A stretch of DNA of 35,696 nucleotides. Origin: Mesorhizobium sp. YM1C-6-2. Lineage in GTDB: Bacteria; Pseudomonadota; Alphaproteobacteria; Rhizobiales; Rhizobiaceae. Made by a program: the position numbers and the translations under genes. Below, piece by piece: positions 8,170 to 15,662 of the stretch (its first letter is position 1; each line of letters opens with the position of its first letter). Below the pieces are notes generated by a model. The model saw only the letters and a program-made list of their open reading frames with translations, searched no databases and was not told the origin of the DNA. The DNA lies in assembly GCF_003666685.1 (NCBI RefSeq), contig NZ_RCIZ01000021.1, positions 1 through 35,696 of the forward strand, in the 5' to 3' direction.

Positions 8170-8202
8170 TTGTCTGATGTCCATATAGGAACATTATATC
8201 TG
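8170..8202. promoter_or_regulatory. Divergent promoter region with LysR-type binding site
   Basis: The 140-base space between the divergent acyl-CoA dehydrogenase and lysR genes holds the interrupted palindrome ATATA-N7-TATAT (8183-8199). It includes T8184-N11-A8196, the classic LysR T-N11-A form. ATATCTG also occurs as a direct repeat at 8161-8167 and 8196-8202. On the minus strand a perfect TATAAT is at 8198-8193 with no good -35, as in activator-dependent promoters. On the plus strand a weak TTGTCT-N16-CATTAT at 8170-8197 could serve lysR, so regulator binding would affect both. Confidence 0.5.
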
Positions 8203-8221
8203 ACGGGATCGAGTACAGGAC

Positions 8222-9178
8222 ATGGATATCCGCCAGCTCCGCTACTTCGTGGCGATCGTCGAACACGGCTCGTTCTCGCGCGCGGCCACGGTTCTGAATG
8301 TCGCCCAGCCCGCCCTCTCGCTGCATGTGCGCAACATGGAGGAGGCGCTCGGCACGCCGCTTCTCCACCGCAACCCGCGCGGCGTGACCGTCACCGAGGC
8401 GGGCGCCATCCTCCTGCGCCACGCCCGCGGTATCCTCGATCAGCTCGCTCTGGGCGAGGAGGAGATTCGCGGCCGCCTCAACGATCCCTCCGGCACGGTG
8501 AAACTCGGCCTGCCGGGGACCATCAGCCACATACTCGCAGTCCCGCTGATCACCGCGGCGCGGGCGCGCTGGCCGAAGATCAGGCTGCGCATCGCCGAGG
8601 CGATGAGCGGATTCGTCCTCGAATGGATGCGTGAGGGCCGGATCGATCTGGCGGTGCTCTACGACGCGGTCGAGGACCACGGCATCCGCACCGAGCGCCT
8701 GCTGGAGGAGGATCTTCTGTTCTTCGGTCCCGCGCAGGGGACTGCGGAGGCAGGGCTGCCGGCCCCGGGGGAGCCCCTCACCTTCGCGACCCTTGCCAGG
8801 ATGCCGCTGATCCTGCCCGGCGAGGGCCACGGGCTGCGCGACCTCCTCACCCGCACCGCGCGCGAGGAAGGCGTCACCCTCGACACCGTGATGGACGTCG
8901 ATTCCTACAACAACATCAAGGAACTGGTCGCTGAGGGGCTTGGCTTCTCGGTGCTGCCCGAACACGCGATCGCGCGCGAGGTGGCGGCAGGCCGCCTGCA
9001 ATTGTGGCCGGTCCGCGATCCGCCGCTGCGCCGCAGCGTCTATCTGGCCCGGCCGGGCGACCGGCCGGTGACGAGTGCGGCGCAGGCGATCTGCGAGCTG
9101 ACGGCCGCGACCCTCATCGACCTCGCGCGTTCGGACCGCTGGATCGGAGCCAAGGCGGTCCGTCGCGACGAGAGCTGA
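8222..9178 (+). CDS. LysR-family transcriptional regulator of the acyl-CoA trio
   Basis: A 318-residue regulator starting MDIRQLRYFVAIVEHGSFSR, with the LysR winged helix-turn-helix (AATVLNVAQPALSLHVRNME) in the first 60 residues. A typical periplasmic-binding-protein-like effector domain spans about residues 90-300. The gene diverges from the acyl-CoA dehydrogenase/CoA-transferase/lyase operon, the standard arrangement for a LysR protein that regulates its neighbour and itself in response to a pathway acid or CoA ester. The ATG at 8222 follows a weak AGGA. It converges on the SDR gene that ends 14 bases away. The effector is not known. Confidence 0.93.
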   Translation: MDIRQLRYFVAIVEHGSFSRAATVLNVAQPALSLHVRNMEEALGTPLLHRNPRGVTVTEAGAILLRHARGILDQLALGEEEIRGRLNDPSGTVKLGLPGTISHILAVPLITAARARWPKIRLRIAEAMSGFVLEWMREGRIDLAVLYDAVEDHGIRTERLLEEDLLFFGPAQGTAEAGLPAPGEPLTFATLARMPLILPGEGHGLRDLLTRTAREEGVTLDTVMDVDSYNNIKELVAEGLGFSVLPEHAIAREVAAGRLQLWPVRDPPLRRSVYLARPGDRPVTSAAQAICELTAATLIDLARSDRWIGAKAVRRDES

Positions 9179-9191
9179 AGCGGCCTCGCCC

Positions 9192-9953
9192 TCAGCCGGG
9201 CAGGCCCGCCAGCAGGCCCCCATCCACCACATGCGCGGTGCCGGTCACCCATTTGGCATCGTCCGTGGCGAGATGGACGAAGGCGTCCGCGATATCGTCC
9301 GGACGGCCGAGACGTCCCAGCGGATGCAGCCTCACCGCATAGTCGCGCGCGGCGGCTGGATCGGGCTGGTCGTTGAAGTAGCCGTGGATCATCGGCGTGT
9401 CGATGAAGCCCGGGCAGACGCAGTTGACGCGAATGCCGCTCCGGGCGCCGTCGACCGCCATGCATTTGGTCAGCATGACGACGCCGGCCTTGCTGGCGCA
9501 ATAGGCGGCGTCGGCGGGGATGGCGGTGATGCCGGCGATCGACGCGGTGTTCAGGATGACGCCGCCGCCTTGCCCGGCCATCTGCGGCCAGACCGCGCGG
9601 GACATCAGGAAGATGCTCTTCAGGTTGATGTCGAGCTCGCGGTCCCACTGTTCTTCCGACAGGTCCATGATCGAGCCGACGATGGTGATACCGGCATTGT
9701 TGACCAGTATGTCGATGCGGCCGGCCTCCCGGCTGATCCGCTCGACCGCCGCCGCGATCGCCGATGAGGAGGTCACGTCGAGCTCGAGGCTCTTCGCATC
9801 GCCGCCGATCTCCTTCGCGGTCTTTTCGGCGGCTTCGGCCCTGATGTCGGCGCAGTAGACCTTCGCCCCCTCGCGCGCCATGCGGCGGGCGGTTTCGGCT
9901 CCGATCCCTGAACCGGCTCCGGTTACGATGGCGACCTTGTCTTTCAGTTTCAT
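9192..9953 (-). CDS. Short-chain dehydrogenase/reductase (SDR)
   Basis: A 253-residue classical SDR. It has the cofactor motif TGAGSGIG (11-18), Asp60 in the LDV segment, NNAG (85-88) and the catalytic Ser138, Tyr151 and Lys155 in YCASK. Asp36 after the second strand (YCADIR) favours NAD over NADP. It should oxidise or reduce a hydroxyl/carbonyl group on a small cytosolic substrate. It is the last gene of the six-gene transporter operon; GAGGG at 9961-9965 (complement) precedes the ATG at 9953. The link with an ABC importer suggests it acts on the imported compound, but the substrate cannot be read from sequence. Confidence 0.93.
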   Translation of the reverse strand: MKLKDKVAIVTGAGSGIGAETARRMAREGAKVYCADIRAEAAEKTAKEIGGDAKSLELDVTSSSAIAAAVERISREAGRIDILVNNAGITIVGSIMDLSEEQWDRELDINLKSIFLMSRAVWPQMAGQGGGVILNTASIAGITAIPADAAYCASKAGVVMLTKCMAVDGARSGIRVNCVCPGFIDTPMIHGYFNDQPDPAAARDYAVRLHPLGRLGRPDDIADAFVHLATDDAKWVTGTAHVVDGGLLAGLPG

Positions 9954-9970
9954 GATGAATCCCTCGTCGG

Positions 9971-10954
9971 TTAGCGTCGTCTTGCCGCCAGTTGCGACAG
10001 TGTCACGGCGATCACGAGTGCGCCGCCATAGAACAGGCTCTGCACGTAGGTCTGCACCCCCAGCATGGTGAGGCCAGTTATGCCGGTGGTCAGGAAGTAG
10101 ACGGCCGCCATCGTGCCGAGCGCATTGAACCGCCCGGGAGTGAACACGGTGGAGCCGAGGAATACGGCGGCGAAGGCCGGCAGCAGCAGGCTGAGGCCCG
10201 ACGTCGGATCCGCCGCGCCGCTGGTGCCCACATAGATCACGCCGGCCAACGCCGAGCCTATCGCCGAAGCGAGCAGGCAGCCGAGCCGGATCATCCCGAC
10301 ATTGATGCCGGTCAGCCGCGCCACTTCGCGGCTGCGCCCAGTGAACAGGATGCGCAGCCCGAGCCCGGTGCGGTTCAGCACGTACCAGATGGCGAGGCAG
10401 AGGATCAGGCCGCCGAAGAACACCAGCGGGATGCCGAAAAGTCTCTGTACGATGAGGAAGTTCACCAGCGGGCGGGCGACGCCCGAGATGGTCTGCGAAT
10501 TGCTGATCCACAGGATGACACCGCCGAGGAAGGTGCCGGTACCCAGCGTGACGATCAGCGAGTTCACATTGAACCAGATGATGAAGAGCGCATTCACCAG
10601 GCCGACGACGATCGCGACGGCGAGGACGACGAGCAGCGCCACCGGCATGCTGACGCCGACCCACTGCATCATGATGGCGAACACCATCGATCCCAGCGTC
10701 ATGTTCGCTGCCACCGAGAGATCGAAGTCCCCGGCGACCAGCGGGATCATCAGCGCCAGCGCCAGCACGACCAGCACCGTCTGCGATCCGAGGATCAGCG
10801 AGACCGTGCCCCATTGCAGGAAGACGTCGGGACGGATCAGCGCGAAGATCACCGCGATCACCGCCCAGATCAGGATCAGGCCGTAGCGCTCGAAGATGGC
10901 GAAGACGTCGGGCCGAGTTTGCGCTTCGGACGCCGGCGCGGCGGGGGTGCTCAT
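9971..10954 (-). CDS. ABC transporter permease, RbsC/BPD_transp_2 family
   Basis: A 327-residue inner-membrane protein with about eight to ten hydrophobic segments, beginning with YGLILIWAVIAVIFALI. The conserved VAGDFDLSVAANMTLGSMVF segment near residues 69-88 is typical of sugar-type (RbsC/XylH) permeases. A single permease probably forms a homodimer, as in ribose-type importers. Its ATG overlaps the ATPase stop as ATGA, which indicates translational coupling. The start at 10954 was chosen for this and for GGAG upstream. Together with the ATPase and the periplasmic protein it makes a complete importer. Such permeases import pentoses, autoinducer-2, purine derivatives and other polar compounds, so the substrate is open. 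Confidence 0.94.
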   Translation of the reverse strand: MSTPAAPASEAQTRPDVFAIFERYGLILIWAVIAVIFALIRPDVFLQWGTVSLILGSQTVLVVLALALMIPLVAGDFDLSVAANMTLGSMVFAIMMQWVGVSMPVALLVVLAVAIVVGLVNALFIIWFNVNSLIVTLGTGTFLGGVILWISNSQTISGVARPLVNFLIVQRLFGIPLVFFGGLILCLAIWYVLNRTGLGLRILFTGRSREVARLTGINVGMIRLGCLLASAIGSALAGVIYVGTSGAADPTSGLSLLLPAFAAVFLGSTVFTPGRFNALGTMAAVYFLTTGITGLTMLGVQTYVQSLFYGGALVIAVTLSQLAARRR

Positions 10955-12537
10955 GCGGGTTTCTCCGGCTTTGAAGTCGCGGGGGCTGACAGGACCGCCT
11001 CGCCGATCGTGCTTGCGCTGAGATTCGGCCGGGCGAGTTCGGCGACCAGATGCCCCTTGTTCAGGATCAGCACGCGATCGCAGATTTTGGCGAGCTGGTC
11101 GTGGTCGGTCGATGCGCAAAGGATGCTCGAGCCTCCTGCGACCAGCTGATGCAAGAGAGCAAAAATCTGCTCGCGCGCGCCGATGTCGATGCCCTGGGTC
11201 GGCTCGTCGAGCAGCAGCAGCGCCGGCTTCATGGCCAGCCACTTCGCCAGCACGACCTTCTGCTGGTTGCCGCCCGAAAGCCTCGATATCTCGAAGGCGG
11301 GCGCCAGCGGTCGCACGCTGACGTCCTTCAGCCTCGGCGTCACGGCGCGCTCCAGCGCGCCGGCCGAAAAGAACAGCGGGTTGACCAGGGACTTGAGCGA
11401 CAGCACCGCGGCATTTTCGGCGAGCGTCAGCTCCATGGCCGCGCCGGCGCCGGCGCGGTCGGACGGGATGAAGGCAACGCCGAGATCTATGGCGCGGCCC
11501 GGCGTCAGGCTTTCCAGCGCGGCCGTGCGGTCACCGACCGTCAGCCGCCCGCTGCCCTGGCGGCTGCCGAACAGCGCATGGACCACATCCGCATAGCCCG
11601 ATCCGATCAGTCCGGTCAGTCCGACGATCTCGCCGCGGCCGACATTGAACCGCATCCGTTGCGCCAGTCCCGCGTTTTCGATCTGCACGTCAACATGCGG
11701 GACGAATGCCTTGGGGCCGGTCTGGAAATCCGCCGCCGCCAGTTGATGGCCGACGATGAGCTGGACGAGCCTGTCGCGGTCAAGTTCGTCGCGCTTCACG
11801 ACGCCGGCGACCTTGCCGTCGCGCAGCACGGTCACGCGGTCGGCGATCGACAGCACCTCGTCGGTGTCATGCGTGATCAGGATGACGCCGGCGCCCTGGC
11901 GGGCGATGCGCTGCGTCGTCTCGAACAGCCGCTCCACCTCGCGGCGGGGCAGGAAGGAGGTCGGTTCGTCCAGCACCAGCAGGCTGCCCGCCAGCCCTTC
12001 GGGGCGGCGTTCGAGCGATGCCACGGCGCGCACGATCGCCACGATCGCCCGGTCGACGGCCGGGAGCTTTTCGACCGGCAGGTCCGGATCGATCTTCACG
12101 TCGAAGGCCGCCAGCGCGGCGCGGGCGCGCACCGCCGCGCGGGCGGGCGAGTAGTACCAGCCCACGGCGCCGTCGAGCTGGTCCTGCGCGAAATGCTCGG
12201 CCACCGTCAGGCTGGGGATCAGGCCCAGCGACTGGTGAACGAAGCGGATGCCGAGATCGTGGATCTGGCGGCCCGACACCGGCGTCTCGCAGACCTGGCC
12301 GTTGACCGTCATCGTGCCGCCAGGGTCGGGACTGTGGATGCCGCCGATGATCTTGATGAGGGTCGACTTGCCCGAACCGTTGTGGCCGAGCAGACAATGC
12401 ACCTCGCCCGGACGCACCTCGAGGTCGACGCCGTCCAGCACCTTCGTGCGGCCGAAGGTCTTCGAGATACCCTGCAGGGAAAGCACGGGATGAAGCGGCG
12501 CTGCCGCCGCTTCATCTGTCCGGGCGGTGTCGATCAC
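10951..12537 (-). CDS. ABC transporter ATP-binding protein, RbsA/XylG type (two NBDs)
   Basis: A 528-residue protein with two fused nucleotide-binding domains. Domain 1 has Walker A GHNGSGKST (51-59), Walker B LLVLDEPTSFL (from 186) and the switch His in LITHD. Its signature, normally LSVGQQQ-like, reads LPAVDRAIVAI (158-168) and lacks the usual Ser-Gly core. Domain 2 has the degenerate Walker A region GLIGSGYADVV common in this family, an intact LSGGNQQKVVLAKWL (from 420) and Walker B LLLLDEPTQGID (from 440). The start is a GTG at 12537 overlapping the TGA of the binding-protein gene (GTGA). The arrangement suggests an importer with unequal ATP sites. Confidence 0.93.
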   Translation of the reverse strand: MIDTARTDEAAAAPLHPVLSLQGISKTFGRTKVLDGVDLEVRPGEVHCLLGHNGSGKSTLIKIIGGIHSPDPGGTMTVNGQVCETPVSGRQIHDLGIRFVHQSLGLIPSLTVAEHFAQDQLDGAVGWYYSPARAAVRARAALAAFDVKIDPDLPVEKLPAVDRAIVAIVRAVASLERRPEGLAGSLLVLDEPTSFLPRREVERLFETTQRIARQGAGVILITHDTDEVLSIADRVTVLRDGKVAGVVKRDELDRDRLVQLIVGHQLAAADFQTGPKAFVPHVDVQIENAGLAQRMRFNVGRGEIVGLTGLIGSGYADVVHALFGSRQGSGRLTVGDRTAALESLTPGRAIDLGVAFIPSDRAGAGAAMELTLAENAAVLSLKSLVNPLFFSAGALERAVTPRLKDVSVRPLAPAFEISRLSGGNQQKVVLAKWLAMKPALLLLDEPTQGIDIGAREQIFALLHQLVAGGSSILCASTDHDQLAKICDRVLILNKGHLVAELARPNLSASTIGEAVLSAPATSKPEKPA

Positions 12538-13625
12538 TCGACACCCCAGAGCTTGTAGAACTCGGCGATGTAGTCGCTGCCGTAGCCGTTGGCGCTGCTG
12601 GCGGGGACGCCGGCGGTCTCGGCATTGGCAGCCGACCAGATCATCAGCGGGATGTTGGGATTGCCGTTGGCTTCCGCCCCGCACAGCGTCCGCATGTCGT
12701 GGTCGATGATGACGCGGCCGAGCCAGTCGGGGCTTTCGCCGATGACCATCTCGACGGTGCCGTCCCGCACCATGTCGATCACGAACGGGGTACCGTTGAA
12801 GGTGGCGATCTTCACGCTGTCGCCCTTGCCGGTCAGCGTGATCGCAGGCTCGACGAACTGCGCCATGCCGTCATAGATCGGCAGCACGTAGTTCACCGCG
12901 CTGTCGGCGAGCAGCGTCGACTGGACGACCGACTGGATCTTCGTGCTCCAGTCGGTGACGGGCACGTTCTGGTAGGTCATGCTGCAGTTCTCGCAGCCCT
13001 CGATCGCCTTGCGGATGGCGTCGACCAGCGGCGCGGTCGGGACGACCTCGTCCGAGCCGATCACCAGCACGTTGGCCTTGCCCTCGGTCTTGGCGATCGC
13101 CCAGGACGCGAGGATCGTGCCGACCTTGGCGAAGTCGTTCGGCACATGCGTGGTCAGCGCTTCGTTGGGGCTCTGGCTGTAGTCGTAGAAATGGCCGGCG
13201 CCGACCTTGATGCCGGCGGCGGTCGCCTGCTCGACCTGCGGCTGCACCGTCGCCGGATCGACGCCGGCGGTCAGGTCGATCATGTCCGCCTTGGTGTTGA
13301 TCGCATTGGTGATGCCGGCGGCCCACTGCGTCGGCTGCCCCTGGTTCTCCCAGATGGGCAGCTCGAAGCCGACCTTGTCGGCCGCGTCCTTCATGCCGCC
13401 CATGATGTCCTGGAGGAACGGCACGGCGCTTGCGAGCGGCACGATGGCCACTTTCTTGCCGGCCATGCAGGCCTTCGCGTCGAAGGCCGGCCCCGGCGCT
13501 ATGAACTTCGGCAGCTCCGAATATTCCGCGACCACGGCTTTCGCCTTGGAAACCGCGTCCTCCGCAAGCGCCGGTGTGGCCGTCAGTGCGATCGCCGCAC
13601 CGATCAAAAGACAGTGTCTGCGCAT
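12534..13625 (-). CDS. Periplasmic sugar-type substrate-binding protein
   Basis: A 363-residue protein with a clear signal peptide: positive MRRH, hydrophobic core, and TPALA before EDAVSK as the likely signal peptidase I site near residue 21. The mature part resembles the Peripla_BP_4/ribose-binding class: the KVAIVPLASAVPFLQDIMGG opening strand-helix, ITNAINTKADMIDLTAGVDP and the NVLVIGSDEVVPTAPLVDAI hinge region. The mature Cys pair in EGCENCS and the cysteines in KACMAG and RTLCGA could form disulfides in the periplasm. GGGAGGAG precedes the ATG. It is the third gene of the six-gene operon and supplies the importer with its ligand; the ligand cannot be named. Confidence 0.92.
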   Translation of the reverse strand: MRRHCLLIGAAIALTATPALAEDAVSKAKAVVAEYSELPKFIAPGPAFDAKACMAGKKVAIVPLASAVPFLQDIMGGMKDAADKVGFELPIWENQGQPTQWAAGITNAINTKADMIDLTAGVDPATVQPQVEQATAAGIKVGAGHFYDYSQSPNEALTTHVPNDFAKVGTILASWAIAKTEGKANVLVIGSDEVVPTAPLVDAIRKAIEGCENCSMTYQNVPVTDWSTKIQSVVQSTLLADSAVNYVLPIYDGMAQFVEPAITLTGKGDSVKIATFNGTPFVIDMVRDGTVEMVIGESPDWLGRVIIDHDMRTLCGAEANGNPNIPLMIWSAANAETAGVPASSANGYGSDYIAEFYKLWGVE

Positions 13626-13652
13626 TCTCTCCTCCCTGCTTCGATTCTTTGC

Positions 13653-14477
13653 TCAGTCCATGCGGCCGTGAAGGAAGTCCGCGACGACGCGGCAGTTCTC
13701 CTCGGTGCCGTCGAACAGCGACGAATGGTTCGATCCCTTGATGAGGTATTTGATCGCGCCCGGGATGTGGTCGGCGATGTATTGCTGGCCGGCGCCGCTG
13801 GCGGCCTGGTCCCAGGGCGTCATGATGTCGGCGTCGCCGCCGATCACCAGCGTCTTCGCCTTGATCGTCGGCAGGAGCGGCCTGAGGTCCATGTCGATCA
13901 TGGCCTGGCAGGCGCGCTTGAAGACTTCCTTGTGGTTGGACTTGTCGAGGATCTCCTGCACCAGGTCGATCGCCTTGGCGCCGGACTCGCCCTCGAGGAA
14001 CTGGCGCGACAGCGCCTGCATGGCGATCAGCTCGGCCAGCGTGCGCGATCCGACGCCCATGTGCTCGGCGATGTCGATCCAGTTGCGGAAGGTCAGCTGG
14101 CCGGCCCGGTCGAGCTTCGCAGCCGAGCAGTTGACGATCAGGCGGTCGGTCTTCTCCGGATATTTGGCCGCGAACTGCTGCGCGACCATGCCGCCCATCG
14201 ACGTGCCGTGGATGTGGACCTTCTTGTAGCCGAGCTCGTCGATCAGGGCGGCGATGTCGTCGGCCCAGACCTCCATGCTGTAGTGCTGGATCGGCTTGTC
14301 GGTGTTGCCGTAGCCGCGCAGGTCGAAGTCAACGCACTTGAATTCCTTCGAGAGGATGGGCGTCGCCGCGGCGAAGTTCGAGTGGCCGAAGCCGCAACCA
14401 TGGATCTGGAAGACAGGCGCGCCTTCGCCTGTAACCTCGTACCACATCTTGATGCCGTTGATGTTCGCGATAGCCAT
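13653..14477 (-). CDS. Alpha/beta hydrolase
   Basis: A 274-residue alpha/beta-hydrolase-fold enzyme without a signal peptide, hence cytosolic. It shows the oxyanion-hole region FQIHGCGFGHSNF (His-Gly), the nucleophile elbow HGTSMGG with Ser93, an acid residue Asp217 in GGDADIMTP and the catalytic His251 in GSNHSSL. It is most like esterases and C-C bond or lactone hydrolases of catabolic operons, for example 3-oxoadipate enol-lactonase relatives. A GGGAG sits about 12 bases before the ATG. It lies between an SDR and the transport genes, so it may hydrolyse an ester or lactone made from the imported compound. The exact reaction is unknown. Confidence 0.9.
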   Translation of the reverse strand: MAIANINGIKMWYEVTGEGAPVFQIHGCGFGHSNFAAATPILSKEFKCVDFDLRGYGNTDKPIQHYSMEVWADDIAALIDELGYKKVHIHGTSMGGMVAQQFAAKYPEKTDRLIVNCSAAKLDRAGQLTFRNWIDIAEHMGVGSRTLAELIAMQALSRQFLEGESGAKAIDLVQEILDKSNHKEVFKRACQAMIDMDLRPLLPTIKAKTLVIGGDADIMTPWDQAASGAGQQYIADHIPGAIKYLIKGSNHSSLFDGTEENCRVVADFLHGRMD

Positions 14478-14525
14478 CTTGGAATTGTCTCCCTTGGGTC
14501 GGTCAGTAGTCGGTGGTCGGTCGGT

Positions 14526-15308
14526 TCACTTGAGGTCGAGGCCGGGCTCGCCGATCGACCAGCCGCCGTCGACCGCGAGCGTCTGACCGGTCATCAGCGA
14601 GGACATGTCGCTTGCCAGGAACAGCGCGACGGAGGCGATGTCATCGGGAACACCGACGCGGCCGAGCGGAATGCGGCGCTCGGAAGCGCGCAGCACGGCC
14701 GGGTCGGCCAGCATCGGCTCGGCCATCGGGGTGCGGATGAAGGTTGGCGCGATCGCGTTGACGCGGATGTTGTCGCGCGCCCAGTCGATGGCGAGCGAGC
14801 GGGTCAGGCTGGTGACGCCGCCCTTGCTCGCCGTGTAGATCGCCTGGTTGGGCAGCGACAGCAGCGCCGCCTGCGACGACAGGTTGATGATCGAGCCGCG
14901 CCCGCCCGCCTTCAGGTGGGGATAGGCGTGTTTCGCGGTGATCAGTATGCCCTTCAGATTGACCGCGATGACGCGGTCGAAGTCGCTCATCTCGGCCTGG
15001 TCAGCCGGCACGTTGGGGCTGATCACGCCGGCGGCGTTCACCACGATGTCGATGCCGCCGGCCTGCGCGGCGATGTCCTGCCAGGCGGAGGCGACGGAGG
15101 TCTCGTCGGAGATGTCGACGCCGATGCCGCGCGCCCGGCCGGGAACGCCGGCCTCGCGGGCGGCCGCCTCGGCGCCGGCGGCGTTGCGGTCGACGAAGGC
15201 GACGGCGGCGCCGGCGCGGCAAAGCATTGCGGCGACGGCTTTGCCGATACCCTGGGCCGCGCCGGTGACGACGGCGCTCCTCCCCGTGAGATCGACGGCA
15301 TAGGTCAT
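14526..15308 (-). CDS. Short-chain dehydrogenase/reductase (SDR)
   Basis: A 260-residue classical SDR, first gene of the operon. It contains TGAAQGIG (15-22), Asp40 after the second strand (FVDR, NAD preference), Asp65 in VDIS, NAAG (91-94), Ser145, and Tyr158-x3-Lys162 in YTASK. The ATG at 15308 is fixed by GGGAGG just upstream; the in-frame extension to 15377 has no SDR similarity. Two different SDRs in one operon with an alpha/beta hydrolase and an importer suggest successive oxidation steps around a hydrolysis, for example of a polyol or lactone. That pathway is an inference. The long leader and the operator upstream are listed separately. Confidence 0.93.
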   Translation of the reverse strand: MTYAVDLTGRSAVVTGAAQGIGKAVAAMLCRAGAAVAFVDRNAAGAEAAAREAGVPGRARGIGVDISDETSVASAWQDIAAQAGGIDIVVNAAGVISPNVPADQAEMSDFDRVIAVNLKGILITAKHAYPHLKAGGRGSIINLSSQAALLSLPNQAIYTASKGGVTSLTRSLAIDWARDNIRVNAIAPTFIRTPMAEPMLADPAVLRASERRIPLGRVGVPDDIASVALFLASDMSSLMTGQTLAVDGGWSIGEPGLDLK

Positions 15309-15352
15309 ATCTGGTTTTCCTCCCGGCCGCAGCCGCCCTCCGGACCGTCCCC

Positions 15353-15372
15353 GGCTGTCCTCGCGGACAGCC
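15353..15372 (-). other. Leader hairpin with GNRA-type tetraloop
   Basis: Perfect 8-bp stem: on the transcribed minus strand GGCTGTCC, loop GCGA, GGACAGCC. A GCGA loop is a GNRA tetraloop. It lies 45-64 bases upstream of the first SDR start, inside the predicted long leader, with no T run after it, so it is not a terminator. Confidence 0.55.
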
Positions 15373-15512
15373 GCCAACAGACAGCCTTCTCCCGGCGCTG
15401 ACGCGACGGGCAGGAAGACGATCCTGCGGGCATGACATTGAAATCCGGCGCCCGGTGCCGAGCGCTGACAGGGATGATCGCCTAGAAAAACGAGGGAGTG
15501 AAATTCAGTCTG

Positions 15513-15544
15513 ATTATTTCTTGATACCGAAACGGTATCAAGAA
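15513..15544 (-). promoter_or_regulatory. Promoter overlapped by a perfect palindromic operator
   Basis: The palindrome has arms TTCTTGATACCG (15518-15529) and CGGTATCAAGAA (15533-15544) around AAA. On the minus strand the same DNA reads TTGATA (15541-15536), a 17-base spacer and AATAAT (15518-15513), each hexamer 5/6 to the sigma-70 consensus. A repressor bound here would cover the -35 and the spacer. Transcription would start near 15505 and run into the six-gene transporter operon with a leader of nearly 200 bases. The rest of 15309-15662 holds no gene that could be supported. Confidence 0.65.
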
Positions 15545-15662
15545 TTTCGCCGCCGCCGAGAGGCTGGCAAACCGGCGTCCATGCCGGCGCGGGCGCAGGA
15601 ATCCGGGCCTCGGGCTGTCCGGATCGCTGCCATGTCTTCGGGCTCTACGCCGGCGCGGCGGC

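Noticed and set aside
14491-14525. Three GGTCGGT-like units before the alpha/beta hydrolase start
   Set aside because: It is short imperfect simple sequence in a 48-base spacer, with no structure or spacing that suggests a site.
12699-15401. 900-codon plus-strand open frame opposite the binding protein, hydrolase and SDR genes
   Set aside because: The composition is rich in Asp, Arg and Val with no motif, and three well-supported genes occupy the other strand.
15518-15544. The palindrome as a terminator for lysR
   Set aside because: The stem is AT-rich, there is no T run on the minus strand and a promoter overlaps it exactly.
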